5,566 bases of DNA. Source: Pseudomonadota bacterium (GTDB taxonomy: Bacteria > Pseudomonadota > Gammaproteobacteria > DAOUQR01). The stretch spans positions 1 to 5,566 of the forward strand of contig DAOUQR010000091.1 in the NCBI GenBank assembly GCA_030625525.1, given 5' to 3'. Under the pieces are notes generated by a model, which saw only the letters and a program-made list of their open reading frames with translations, did not search any database and had not been told where the DNA came from. A program made the position numbers and the translations under genes. Shown here piece by piece: positions 1 through 5,566 of this stretch (the stretch's first letter is position 1; each line of letters opens with the position of its first letter).

Positions 1-182
1 CTAAATTCATAATGTTCTAAATAGCGTAAACCGCCATGGATTAATTTTGAGCTTGCTGAGGAGGTGCCAGAGGCTAAATCAGATTGTTCGACTAAGGTGA
101 CGTCTAAACCGCGTAGAGCGGCTTGTGCGGCGATACCGGTGCCATTGATACCACCGCCGATGATGAGTAGATCAGTATCCAT
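1..182 (-). CDS. glpD: Aerobic glycerol-3-phosphate dehydrogenase, N-terminal part (runs off left edge)
   Basis: GlpD is an FAD-dependent, membrane-associated enzyme that oxidises sn-glycerol 3-phosphate to dihydroxyacetone phosphate and passes electrons to quinone. Only the first 60 residues are in the window. They begin [14 protein letters not shown], a Rossmann-type FAD-binding fold with the GGGxNG loop at residues 9-14. The GlpD family signature [16 protein letters not shown] follows at residues 41-56, then HYEF, nearly identical to the E. coli protein as I recall it. The frame is open to the edge and the gene continues beyond it. The ATG at 182-180 overlaps the gltA stop codon by one base (TAATG), and no clear Shine-Dalgarno site precedes it inside gltA. 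Translation therefore probably depends on ribosomes finishing gltA. The rest of the protein cannot be judged. Confidence 0.95.
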   Translation of the reverse strand, partial: MDTDLLIIGGGINGTGIAAQAALRGLDVTLVEQSDLASGTSSASSKLIHGGLRYLEHYEF

Positions 183-1468
183 TAACGCTTGTCTAAGGCG
201 ACAACATCTCGTGTTTTAGGGCCCGTATAGAGTTGTCTCGGACGGCCGATACGGTAAGGATTAGATATCATTTCATCCCATTGTGAGACCCAACCTACGG
301 TGCGCGCTAGAGCGAACATTACGGTAAACATGGTGGTTGGTATGCCAATTGCGCTTAAGGTGATCCCGGAGTAGAAATCAACATTTGGATAGAGCTTGCG
401 TTCAACAAAGTATTCATCTTCAAGGGCGATGCGTTCGAGCTCCATGGCTATTTTAAATAAAGGCTGGTTATGTGAGCCGGTTTCTTCGAGTACTTCATGG
501 CAGGTTTTGCGCATGATGGTCGCGCGAGGATCATAGTTTTTATAAACCCGGTGACCAAATCCCATCAAACGGAAGGGATCGTTTTTATCTTTTGCACGTT
601 TAATATATTCAGGAATGCGTGAGACGTCGCCAATTTCTTTGAGCATATTCAAACAAGCTTCATTCGCGCCACCGTGTGCGGGTCCCCACAACGCTCCAAT
701 ACCGGCTGAGATACAGGCAAAGGGATTCGCGCCGGTTGAGCCGGCCATGCGAACGGTTGATGTTGACGCATTTTGTTCATGGTCTGCATGGAGGATGAAA
801 ATGCGATCGAGTGCGCGTGCAATCACAGGGCTAGGTTCATAGGCTTCACAAGGTACGCTGAACATCATATTCATGAAGTTTTCAGAGTAGCTTAAGTGGT
901 TGAGTGGATAAACAAAGGGTTGGCCGATGGAGTATTTATAGACCATTGCCGCAAGTGTTGGCATTTTAGCAATTAAGCGAAAGACGGCAGTTTCACGGTG
1001 TTCAGGATTTTTGAAATCCAGTGCATCGTGATAAAAAGCGGATAGTGCGCCGACAACACCGACCATAATGGCCATTGGATGCGCATCACGACGAAAGCCA
1101 CGGAAGAAATGATGAATTTGCTCATGCACCATGGTGTGGTTATTAATTTTATTCGTGAATGCTTGTTTTTGTTCGGGGGTAGGCAGCTCACCATTAATAA
1201 GTAGGTAACAGACTTCAATGTAGTCAGACTGCTCAGCAAGTTGTTCAATCGGATAACCGCGATAGAGTAGGATGCCTTTGTTGCCGTCAATAAATGTGAT
1301 TTTAGACTCACAAGACGCTGTTGAGACGTAGCCTGGATCAAACGTGAAGATCTCTTCCTTGCCAATTTGGTTAATTGCAATGACGTCAGGACCCAACGTG
1401 CCCGAATGTATCGGAAGTTGAATCGAATCGTGTCCAGGTATGTTTAATTCAGCAAATTTATCAGTCAT
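182..1468 (-). CDS. gltA: Type II citrate synthase
   Basis: This cytoplasmic enzyme condenses oxaloacetate and acetyl-CoA to citrate, the entry step of the TCA cycle. The 428-residue product aligns almost end to end with E. coli GltA (427 residues). The catalytic triad is visible: His265 in [10 protein letters not shown], His306 in [15 protein letters not shown] and Asp364 in NVDFYSG. His111, Arg164, Lys168 and Cys207 sit where E. coli type II enzymes bind the allosteric inhibitor NADH, so NADH inhibition is likely. The frame stays open upstream to an ATG at 1525, but that adds 19 residues unlike the family. The ATG at 1468 gives the family's usual N-terminus and has GAGGA seven bases upstream, so I chose it. 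The 3' neighbour is glpD, with overlapping stop and start codons. The gene upstream on the same strand ends 239 bp away, and a promoter lies in that gap. Confidence 0.97.
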   Translation of the reverse strand: MTDKFAELNIPGHDSIQLPIHSGTLGPDVIAINQIGKEEIFTFDPGYVSTASCESKITFIDGNKGILLYRGYPIEQLAEQSDYIEVCYLLINGELPTPEQKQAFTNKINNHTMVHEQIHHFFRGFRRDAHPMAIMVGVVGALSAFYHDALDFKNPEHRETAVFRLIAKMPTLAAMVYKYSIGQPFVYPLNHLSYSENFMNMMFSVPCEAYEPSPVIARALDRIFILHADHEQNASTSTVRMAGSTGANPFACISAGIGALWGPAHGGANEACLNMLKEIGDVSRIPEYIKRAKDKNDPFRLMGFGHRVYKNYDPRATIMRKTCHEVLEETGSHNQPLFKIAMELERIALEDEYFVERKLYPNVDFYSGITLSAIGIPTTMFTVMFALARTVGWVSQWDEMISNPYRIGRPRQLYTGPKTRDVVALDKR

Positions 1469-1475
1469 ATCGGGG

Positions 1476-1480
1476 TCCTC
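1476..1480 (-). promoter_or_regulatory. Ribosome binding site that decides the gltA start
   Basis: On the minus strand GAGGA lies seven bases before the ATG at 1468. The alternative in-frame ATG at 1525 would place this site inside the coding region, and the residues it adds have no counterpart in GltA. This supports the shorter 428-residue protein. Confidence 0.85.
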
Positions 1481-1542
1481 GTTGTTTTGCGATGGGTTCA
1501 GGATTTGGATCTGGCCCCAAGGCACAATACTGCGGCGTCGAG

Positions 1543-1571
1543 AATATATATTAGTTGGCTGCTCGGGGCAA
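1543..1571 (-). promoter_or_regulatory. Predicted sigma-70 promoter of gltA
   Basis: On the minus strand TTGCCC (1571-1566) and TATATT (1548-1543) are separated by 17 bases, giving 4 of 6 and 5 of 6 matches to the sigma-70 consensus. Transcription would start near 1536, leaving a leader of about 68 nt before the gltA ATG at 1468. The predicted start lies upstream of the alternative ATG at 1525, so it does not itself exclude that start codon. gltA and glpD would be transcribed together from here. The prediction rests on motif reading only. Confidence 0.6.
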
Positions 1572-1612
1572 CCGGTGGAAGAAAAGCTTCACGCCCACAA
1601 CACCTCACAACC

Positions 1613-1650
1613 GCGCATACAGCGAGATAATATTCGCTCTCTGCATGCGC
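1613..1650 (-). other. Hairpin between the ankyrin gene and gltA
   Basis: GCGCATACAG (1613-1622) and CTGCATGCGC (1641-1650) form a 10-bp inverted repeat around an 18-base centre. The one non-complementary position is A/C on the plus strand but becomes a G-U pair in minus-strand RNA, so the stem is continuous only there. It lies 58 bp beyond the ankyrin stop codon and upstream of the gltA promoter. No U tract follows, so it is not a standard intrinsic terminator. It could be a 3'-end stabiliser or a processing site. Confidence 0.5.
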
Positions 1651-1656
1651 AAGCGA

Positions 1657-1683
1657 TCCCTGAGCCAATTGAAAGCCCAGGGA
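1657..1683 (-). other. Hairpin just 3' of the ankyrin gene
   Basis: In minus-strand RNA, TCCCTGGGC (1683-1675) pairs with GCTCAGGGA (1665-1657). This is a 9-bp stem with one G-U pair and a 9-base loop. It begins 24 bases after the ankyrin stop codon at 1708, as expected for a 3'-end structure. No U run follows, so at best it is a weak or factor-dependent terminator. As with the neighbouring hairpin, the irregular pair is tolerated only in the minus-strand transcript. Confidence 0.5.
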
Positions 1684-1707
1684 CAATACTTATTTGAAAG
1701 TTACTGG

Positions 1708-3327
1708 TTAGTTAAAACTAAAGGTTTTCATCTCTTGACCTTCATCCTCATTTTCATCCTCGAGTGCATCTGTGAGGATTCTATCGAGTTCGTCCTCGGT
1801 GAGCTTTTCTTCTTCCTGGAATTCTTCATCAACGGCATCTAAGAAATCATCTATTATTTTATCGGTGTCTCCCAGATTGAGGGATTCTGTGAAAAGCTCT
1901 TTACCGTCGGTGGTTTGAGAAAATGTTTCGACTTTTTCCCAATCCTTCTTATTCATATTCGGGGTAGCAGCCCCGGCCATACGAAGAAGCCCTGCTGTTT
2001 CGTTCTGTCCACCCATCTCCGTTACATCAGCTATTGTATTAAACATTGTGGATAAAGCATTAGGGTCTATTTGTTGCAGCAGTTGCAGCATTTTAATAGA
2101 ACTAGAGATAAATTCAGGATTTTGAATAGATTGCGTTACTTGATCTAGGATCATTTTACTCGTGTTTGATTGAACGTCTCTATGAGAAATTTGTTGTTTA
2201 TTCGGCTTTTGTACACCTTTGATGACATCCTGACGAAATTCTACTTTCTTTTTAATTGCATTTATCATTTCTTTATCAGCCACTTCGAGAACAAGAATTT
2301 TTTGTTTGAGTTCTGAGAAAAATTTTCCAAGCCAAATTTTTGGATTAGCTGCTATTTCTAATAATTCTAGACCTTGGGTGTATTTGTGATTGTCAGCTTT
2401 TTCCATGAGCAAATCAAAAAGGGCTTCTTTACATTCTAAGGCCTGCTCAACTAACACATCATAGTCAATAGATTCATCCATCAATTGTCTTAATACGTTT
2501 GACGCTTTAAGGAAGCTTTTTATTCCTTCTTCGTTTTCAAAATATTTTTTGAAAAAAGGGCGCTTCATTGTATTTGAAAACATAACTGCGGCTTGAGCGC
2601 TGGTTGTTTTAATGGGGCCGCATGTAGTATTCCAATCAGCATCGAGATCATTCAATAATTGAATACTATCAACGCTCCCAGAACCGCATGCAGAGAAAAG
2701 TGGAGTCGTTAGATTGCCCATAGCTTTGAACAGTGAGTTTGATTCTAATGATGCATCTTCAATCTGTTCTTCATTGACTTGAAAGCCATGTTGATCAAGC
2801 AGTAGGGACACAATATTAGTATGATCTTCGGCAATAGCGAAATCGAGTGGGCTTCTCATTAACATATCACGATGTTCTGTGAGCTTATCGATTCGACCCA
2901 AGCAATACTCTGCCGTGTCAATGTCACCGGAATAACAAGCATAATGACAAGCTGAAGCTTGAGACATATCACCAGTTGTGATTTTAAATCCATGTTCTTC
3001 GACGAGCTCTTGAACAAGCCTTAACTGTCCTCCCATTGCCGCCGCATGCAGAGGGGTGAGTTGATTGAGTTCAGTTTTTAATGTGTTTAGTTTAAGCGTG
3101 CTAGTCAATTTATTAAAAGCGGCCCTATTTCCCACGAATGAAACAAAGAACCAAAAGGGCTGTTGTGCTAATACTGACGCCTTATTGAAAGACAGGCGAT
3201 CGTAAACCTCTTTAAAGTCAACGACAAACTCATCCCAAAATGATTCACGCAAGAAGGATTTTGGTATTCCGAATTCGTTGATGATAATATGTTTCCACTG
3301 GGGATTAGCTTTGTTTTCTTTCCACAT
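1708..3327 (-). CDS. Ankyrin-repeat protein with glutamate-rich C-terminus, candidate secreted effector
   Basis: I do not recognise this 539-residue protein as a named family. Residues 1-87 are rich in aromatic residues and have no recognised fold or signal peptide. Ankyrin-like repeats follow: TPLHAAAMGG at 91, SACHYACYSG at 125, SPLDFAIAED at 159 and TPLFSACGSG at 208. The spacings are 34, 34 and 49, so the fourth repeat follows a linker about 15 residues longer. Residues 240-500 look helical and unassigned. Residues 486-531 are strongly acidic and include EEFQE (501-505), an EExxE arrangement like the E-block of Legionella Dot/Icm substrates; the chain ends KTFSFN. Ankyrin repeats mediate protein binding, so a host-directed role is plausible but inferred. 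AGAGG lies eight bases before the ATG. An extended -10 promoter lies upstream and two hairpins lie downstream, so the gene is probably monocistronic. Confidence 0.85.
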   Translation of the reverse strand: MWKENKANPQWKHIIINEFGIPKSFLRESFWDEFVVDFKEVYDRLSFNKASVLAQQPFWFFVSFVGNRAAFNKLTSTLKLNTLKTELNQLTPLHAAAMGGQLRLVQELVEEHGFKITTGDMSQASACHYACYSGDIDTAEYCLGRIDKLTEHRDMLMRSPLDFAIAEDHTNIVSLLLDQHGFQVNEEQIEDASLESNSLFKAMGNLTTPLFSACGSGSVDSIQLLNDLDADWNTTCGPIKTTSAQAAVMFSNTMKRPFFKKYFENEEGIKSFLKASNVLRQLMDESIDYDVLVEQALECKEALFDLLMEKADNHKYTQGLELLEIAANPKIWLGKFFSELKQKILVLEVADKEMINAIKKKVEFRQDVIKGVQKPNKQQISHRDVQSNTSKMILDQVTQSIQNPEFISSSIKMLQLLQQIDPNALSTMFNTIADVTEMGGQNETAGLLRMAGAATPNMNKKDWEKVETFSQTTDGKELFTESLNLGDTDKIIDDFLDAVDEEFQEEEKLTEDELDRILTDALEDENEDEGQEMKTFSFN

Positions 3328-3377
3328 GATAATGACCTCTGATATTGAAATTACGACTACGGGAGCAGGGTTACTGC

Positions 3378-3406
3378 TTGACTAAGACGCGGGATTGTAT
3401 CATAAA
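3378..3406 (+). promoter_or_regulatory. Predicted promoter for the membrane-hairpin gene
   Basis: TTGACT (3378-3383) and CATAAA (3401-3406) lie 17 bases apart, giving 5 of 6 and 4 of 6 matches to the sigma-70 consensus. Transcription would start near 3413, leaving a leader of about 140 nt before the ATG at 3555. The -10 region overlaps the -10 element of the opposing ankyrin-gene promoter. AT-rich sequence further downstream may hold other promoters. Confidence 0.4.
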
Positions 3407-3421
3407 TGGACGCTGATTAAA
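3394..3421 (-). promoter_or_regulatory. Predicted extended -10 promoter of the ankyrin gene
   Basis: On the minus strand TGATACAAT (3402-3394) is an extended -10 element: TG, one base, then TACAAT with 5 of 6 matches to the consensus. The -35 region is weak, TTTAAT at 3421-3416 with a 16-base spacer. Transcription would start near 3387, about 60 nt before the ATG at 3327. A weak -35 box beside a good extended -10 is common at activator-dependent promoters. Confidence 0.5.
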
Positions 3422-3433
3422 AATGTAATTAAA
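3416..3433. repeat. Tandem ATTAAA sites in the divergent promoter region
   Basis: ATTAAA occurs at 3416-3421 and 3428-3433, a direct repeat with a 12-base period. Read on the minus strand it is TTTAAT twice, with the inner copy at the -35 position of the ankyrin promoter. Tandem TTAA half-sites about one helical turn apart resemble PmrA-type response-regulator boxes, although those usually have an 11-base period. In AT-rich DNA this could be chance. Confidence 0.3.
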
Positions 3434-3542
3434 TTTAGGGGTGCTAATAAAACCTTAAGGAAAGGGTTATAGAGTGTTTACTATATATTGTTCGCGCTGG
3501 CGGCTGTTTGGTGGCTTGTGTGGGTTTTTTGAATTGTTTATG

Positions 3543-3547
3543 AGGAG
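3543..3547 (+). promoter_or_regulatory. Ribosome binding site that decides the start at 3555
   Basis: AGGAG lies seven bases before the ATG at 3555. Competing in-frame starts are an ATG at 3540, which lies too close to this site to use it, and a GTG at 3474 preceded by the poorer AAAGGG at 3461-3466. The ATG at 3555 is favoured. Confidence 0.75.
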
Positions 3548-3554
3548 TGTGGGT

Positions 3555-4322
3555 ATGTCTTTTAAAGGTAAAGGTCGGGGCGAAACATTTAAGTGGCCTT
3601 CGTTTAGATGTAAGTTTAAAGCCTCTGGTTTTAAAAAGGTTGTTGATGAGAAAACGCCACTTACTCCGAGTGGTGTAACAGTCGAAATTAACAATTTATT
3701 CGCAAAAATCGGCGAAATCCCTGCCGTCGCAGGAGCTACAGTAGCAGCAAAGCAAAAGAAAAAAGAAGAAGAAGGTTTGATGATAGAACTAAATAACAGT
3801 GCTACTACAGATTTTCTTGAGTGGAATAAAAAATTTAAGGATTATTTGTTGAAGGATGTTAAGGACAATCCAGCGGATGCATATAAAGCTGCGTGTTTGT
3901 ATGACGATGCGCTTGTGGAAATGACTAAGGAAAATGGTAGTACATTTAAAGCACGCAGAGCGATTGGAGCATTACTCAATCACATCCGAAAATCTTCAGT
4001 GAGTCTTGAGACTCGCGTTGCCGCCGGTGGTTCGCTTATTAGCTTCGCTGCATGCGAAGGTGCAGCTGTTCTTGGGCTGGTAATAGCGGGTGTTTTTACC
4101 GGAGGCGTTGGTCTTATGCTAGGTGGTCTTATCGGTATTGCCGTCATGGGAGGTGCTGCAGTGGTGTCGCAAATTCCTTTGTATCCTATCCTTTCAAAGC
4201 TTTATAATAAATCGCTCAATTCTGAAAAAAATACGCGATTTAAAGATGCGGTTGAGGCAGATGAGGCGTTAGATGATTTTTGCGATATTGCTAGTGCTTA
4301 CCAGAAAACTTTAGAATTTTGA
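3555..4322 (+). CDS. Small protein with a glycine-zipper membrane hairpin, candidate effector
   Basis: I do not recognise this 255-residue protein. The N-terminus (residues 1-33) is strongly basic, beginning MSFKGKGRG, and is not a signal peptide. A lysine/glutamate-rich stretch (66-73) leads into a probably helical segment (75-150). Residues 158-206 are hydrophobic and dense in glycine and alanine. They divide into two likely membrane helices, about 161-181 and 183-204, around FTGG. The glycine spacing, as in GGVGLMLGGLIG, is that of a glycine zipper, used for tight helix packing or membrane insertion. A polar, acidic tail (220-255) ends KTLEF. AGGAG precedes the chosen ATG; a GTG at 3474 would add 27 residues and is less likely. 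The gene diverges from the ankyrin gene with overlapping promoters. A membrane-inserting effector is my inference; a toxin or an ordinary inner-membrane protein is possible. Confidence 0.75.
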   Translation: MSFKGKGRGETFKWPSFRCKFKASGFKKVVDEKTPLTPSGVTVEINNLFAKIGEIPAVAGATVAAKQKKKEEEGLMIELNNSATTDFLEWNKKFKDYLLKDVKDNPADAYKAACLYDDALVEMTKENGSTFKARRAIGALLNHIRKSSVSLETRVAAGGSLISFAACEGAAVLGLVIAGVFTGGVGLMLGGLIGIAVMGGAAVVSQIPLYPILSKLYNKSLNSEKNTRFKDAVEADEALDDFCDIASAYQKTLEF

Positions 4323-4372
4323 ATACTGAGTGTGTAAATTAAATGGAAAGGGTACTAGTTTGTCGATCCCCC

Positions 4373-4394
4373 CACCAGACAAATTTGTCTGGTG
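4373..4394. repeat. Perfect 22-bp palindrome upstream of rhlE
   Basis: CACCAGACAAA at 4373-4383 is followed at once by its exact reverse complement at 4384-4394, with no mismatch. It lies 50 bp beyond the membrane-hairpin gene and about 48 bp upstream of the rhlE -10 box. A run of six C precedes it and AAAAA follows it. With no T tract on either exit side it is not a standard intrinsic terminator. Its symmetry fits a dimeric regulator's operator, or a hairpin ending the upstream transcript. Confidence 0.7.
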
Positions 4395-4407
4395 AAAAAC
4401 ATTTCAC
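4392..4407. repeat. Short inverted repeat overlapping the palindrome
   Basis: GTGAAA (4392-4397) and TTTCAC (4402-4407) are exact reverse complements around AACA. The GTG at 4392-4394 is shared with the right arm of the 22-bp palindrome. In RNA the two hairpins would therefore compete. In DNA they would be adjacent dyads about 16 bp apart, centre to centre. Confidence 0.45.
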
Positions 4408-4416
4408 AAATCAGAA

Positions 4417-4447
4417 TAGACAGATCCACATAAAACTATGGTATAAT
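4417..4447 (+). promoter_or_regulatory. Predicted promoter of rhlE
   Basis: TGGTATAAT (4439-4447) is a perfect extended -10 element: TG, one base, then TATAAT. TAGACA (4417-4422) matches the -35 consensus at 5 of 6 positions but with a long 19-base spacer, which extended -10 promoters tolerate. Transcription would start near 4454, giving a leader of about 105 nt. Confidence 0.75.
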
Positions 4448-4463
4448 CCCTGACATTACGCTT

Positions 4464-4553
4464 TTCGGTCGCGTGATTTATTAAATTTTAATCTTTTTTT
4501 AACCCGCCGCCTGGACCGAATTCACGATTTTAGTGGATAGGTTGGTCTAGGAG
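4464..4553 (+). promoter_or_regulatory. Structured rhlE leader with paired Shine-Dalgarno site
   Basis: CCTGGACC (4510-4517) can pair with GGTCTAGG (4544-4551), eight pairs including one G-U. An inner six-pair stem joins ATTCAC (4520-4525) and GTGGAT (4533-4538). The outer stem covers the first three bases of the Shine-Dalgarno site AGGAG (4549-4553), six bases before the ATG. Further upstream, TTCGGTC (4464-4470) is exactly complementary to GACCGAA (4514-4520) and would break both stems. A run of seven T lies at 4494-4500. The leader could therefore switch between closed and open states. The pairings were read by eye and no folding energies were computed. Confidence 0.45.
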
Positions 4554-4559
4554 AATGCT

Positions 4560-5566
4560 ATGACATTTGCTGAGCTGGGCTTATGCGCCCCTTTATTGCG
4601 TGTATTAAACGAAAAAAAATATACCACCCCAACACCCATTCAAGAACAAGCCATCCCTGTGATTAAACAAGGCAAAGATTTAATTGCTGGATCACAAACG
4701 GGCACGGGTAAAACCGCGGCTTTTGCATTACCTATCTTAGATCGCTTGAGTCAAAACGATCGCGCGACTAAAGGCTGTTATATTCGCGTACTTATTATTA
4801 CCCCAACACGTGAACTTGCAACGCAAGTTGAAGGCAAAATACATGAGTATTCTGAACACCTGCCGTTAACATCAGCGGTGGTGTTTGGTGGGGTTAAAAT
4901 GTCCGCGCAAATACATAAGCTTAGACGTGGTTTCGATATTTTAGTGGCAACGCCGGGACGTTTACTTGATCACATTCGTAATGGCACGGTGAATTTGTCA
5001 CGAGTGAGTACGTTTATTTTAGATGAAGCGGATCGCATGTTAGATATGGGATTCATTCACGACATTCGAAAAATTATTGCAGCGATCCCTAAAAACCGTC
5101 AGAACTTATTATTTTCTGCAACGTATTCAAAAGACATTGAAAAGCTTGCGAATACCATTTTAAAAAATCCCGTGCGCATCGAAGTGACGCCAAGAAATAC
5201 CACGGCAAAATCGGTTAAGCAAACCGTCTATCCAATAGATAAAACACGTAAACGTGAATTTTTATCTTATTTAATTGGATCCAATAATTGGAAGCAAGTG
5301 TTAGTGTTCACACGCACCAAACACGGTGCCGATAGATTGGCTCGTCAATTAGCGATTGACGGAGTAACATCTGGCACGATTCACGGGAATAAAACACAAG
5401 CCGCGCGTATTAAAGCATTAGCCGAATTTAAACAAGGCACATTCCGTGTGTTAGTTGCCACCGATGTGGCTGCTCGCGGAATTGATATTGTGACTCTCCC
5501 ACATGTGGTTAACTATGATTTACCACAAAATCCCGAAGATTATATTCATCGAATTGGTCGTACCGG
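4560..5566 (+). CDS. rhlE: DEAD-box ATP-dependent RNA helicase RhlE, N-terminal part (runs off right edge)
   Basis: RhlE unwinds RNA duplexes using ATP and acts in ribosome assembly and RNA turnover in the cytoplasm. The first 335 residues are present, covering almost the whole helicase core. The motifs occur in order: Q motif PTPIQ (24-28), motif I SQTGTGKT (45-52), Ia PTREL (82-86), Ib TPGR (131-134), II DEAD (155-158), III SAT (186-188), IV VLVFTRT (247-253), V around TDVAARGID (301-309) and VI HRIGRT (330-335). MLDMGFIHDIR, QVLVFTRTKHGA and the IHGNK stretch match RhlE more closely than DbpA, SrmB or DeaD, judged from memory. The C-terminal extension lies outside the window. AGGAG lies six bases before the ATG. 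An extended -10 promoter and a structured leader suggest an independent, possibly temperature-dependent, transcript. Confidence 0.95.
   Translation, partial: MTFAELGLCAPLLRVLNEKKYTTPTPIQEQAIPVIKQGKDLIAGSQTGTGKTAAFALPILDRLSQNDRATKGCYIRVLIITPTRELATQVEGKIHEYSEHLPLTSAVVFGGVKMSAQIHKLRRGFDILVATPGRLLDHIRNGTVNLSRVSTFILDEADRMLDMGFIHDIRKIIAAIPKNRQNLLFSATYSKDIEKLANTILKNPVRIEVTPRNTTAKSVKQTVYPIDKTRKREFLSYLIGSNNWKQVLVFTRTKHGADRLARQLAIDGVTSGTIHGNKTQAARIKALAEFKQGTFRVLVATDVAARGIDIVTLPHVVNYDLPQNPEDYIHRIGRT

Noticed and set aside
1469..1525. Longer gltA start giving a 447-residue protein
   Set aside because: The added 19 residues have no family counterpart, and the Shine-Dalgarno site and alignment with E. coli GltA fit the ATG at 1468.
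1440..1842. Open frames in the gltA-ankyrin gap on both strands
   Set aside because: They overlap the ends of real genes or regulatory sequence, show no domain and have unlikely composition.
3474..3554. GTG start at 3474 adding 27 residues to the membrane-hairpin protein
   Set aside because: The ATG at 3555 has a better-placed AGGAG. The extension has mixed hydrophobic and arginine residues and is not a clear signal peptide. It is not excluded outright.
3467..3694. Minus-strand open frame of 75 codons opposite the membrane-hairpin gene start
   Set aside because: It lies antisense to a better-supported gene, has no recognisable domain and no clear ribosome binding site.
4373..4394. Palindrome as an intrinsic terminator
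   Set aside because: The plus-strand exit is followed by AAAAAC and the minus-strand exit by a G run, so neither has the required U tract.
4391..4408. CRP or FNR binding site in the dyad near the rhlE promoter
   Set aside because: TGA and TCACA half-sites appear, but the spacing is eight rather than six bases for CRP, and the arms do not match the FNR TTGAT-N4-ATCAA pattern.
4481..4500. AT-only inverted repeat followed by seven T as a leader terminator
   Set aside because: The stem contains only A-T pairs with a one-base centre, so it cannot form a stable terminator hairpin.

Overview
The window looks like a chromosomal segment of a moderately AT-rich gammaproteobacterium. GlpD, the type II citrate synthase GltA and RhlE all match their E. 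coli counterparts closely when compared from memory. Between these housekeeping genes sit two accessory genes: an ankyrin-repeat protein with a glutamate-rich C-terminus, and a protein with a glycine-zipper membrane hairpin. That mix is typical of host-associated Legionellales (Legionella, Coxiella, Rickettsiella, Aquicella or Berkiella relatives). The placement is an inference; no rRNA or secretion gene is present to confirm it.

Layout. Positions 1-182 (minus) hold the first 60 codons of glpD, which runs off the left edge. Positions 182-1468 (minus) are gltA, whose stop codon shares one base with the glpD start. The 239-bp gap 1469-1707 holds a good gltA promoter and two hairpins that lie 3' of the next gene. 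Positions 1708-3327 (minus) encode the 539-residue ankyrin protein. The gap 3328-3554 is a divergent regulatory region in which the two best promoter candidates overlap. Positions 3555-4322 (plus) encode a 255-residue protein with a basic N-terminus and a glycine-rich membrane hairpin. The gap 4323-4559 carries a perfect 22-bp palindrome, a second inverted repeat, an extended -10 promoter and a structured leader of about 105 nt. Positions 4560-5566 (plus) are the first 335 codons of rhlE, which runs off the right edge.

Function. gltA and glpD appear to be translationally coupled and would jointly set carbon entry into the TCA cycle and glycerol-3-phosphate oxidation. The two middle genes are transcribed away from each other from overlapping promoters and look like a candidate effector pair inserted between core genes. 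The rhlE leader can fold so that its Shine-Dalgarno site is paired, with a competing upstream segment, which suggests control at the RNA level. No CRISPR array, tRNA, rRNA, insertion sequence or transposase was seen.
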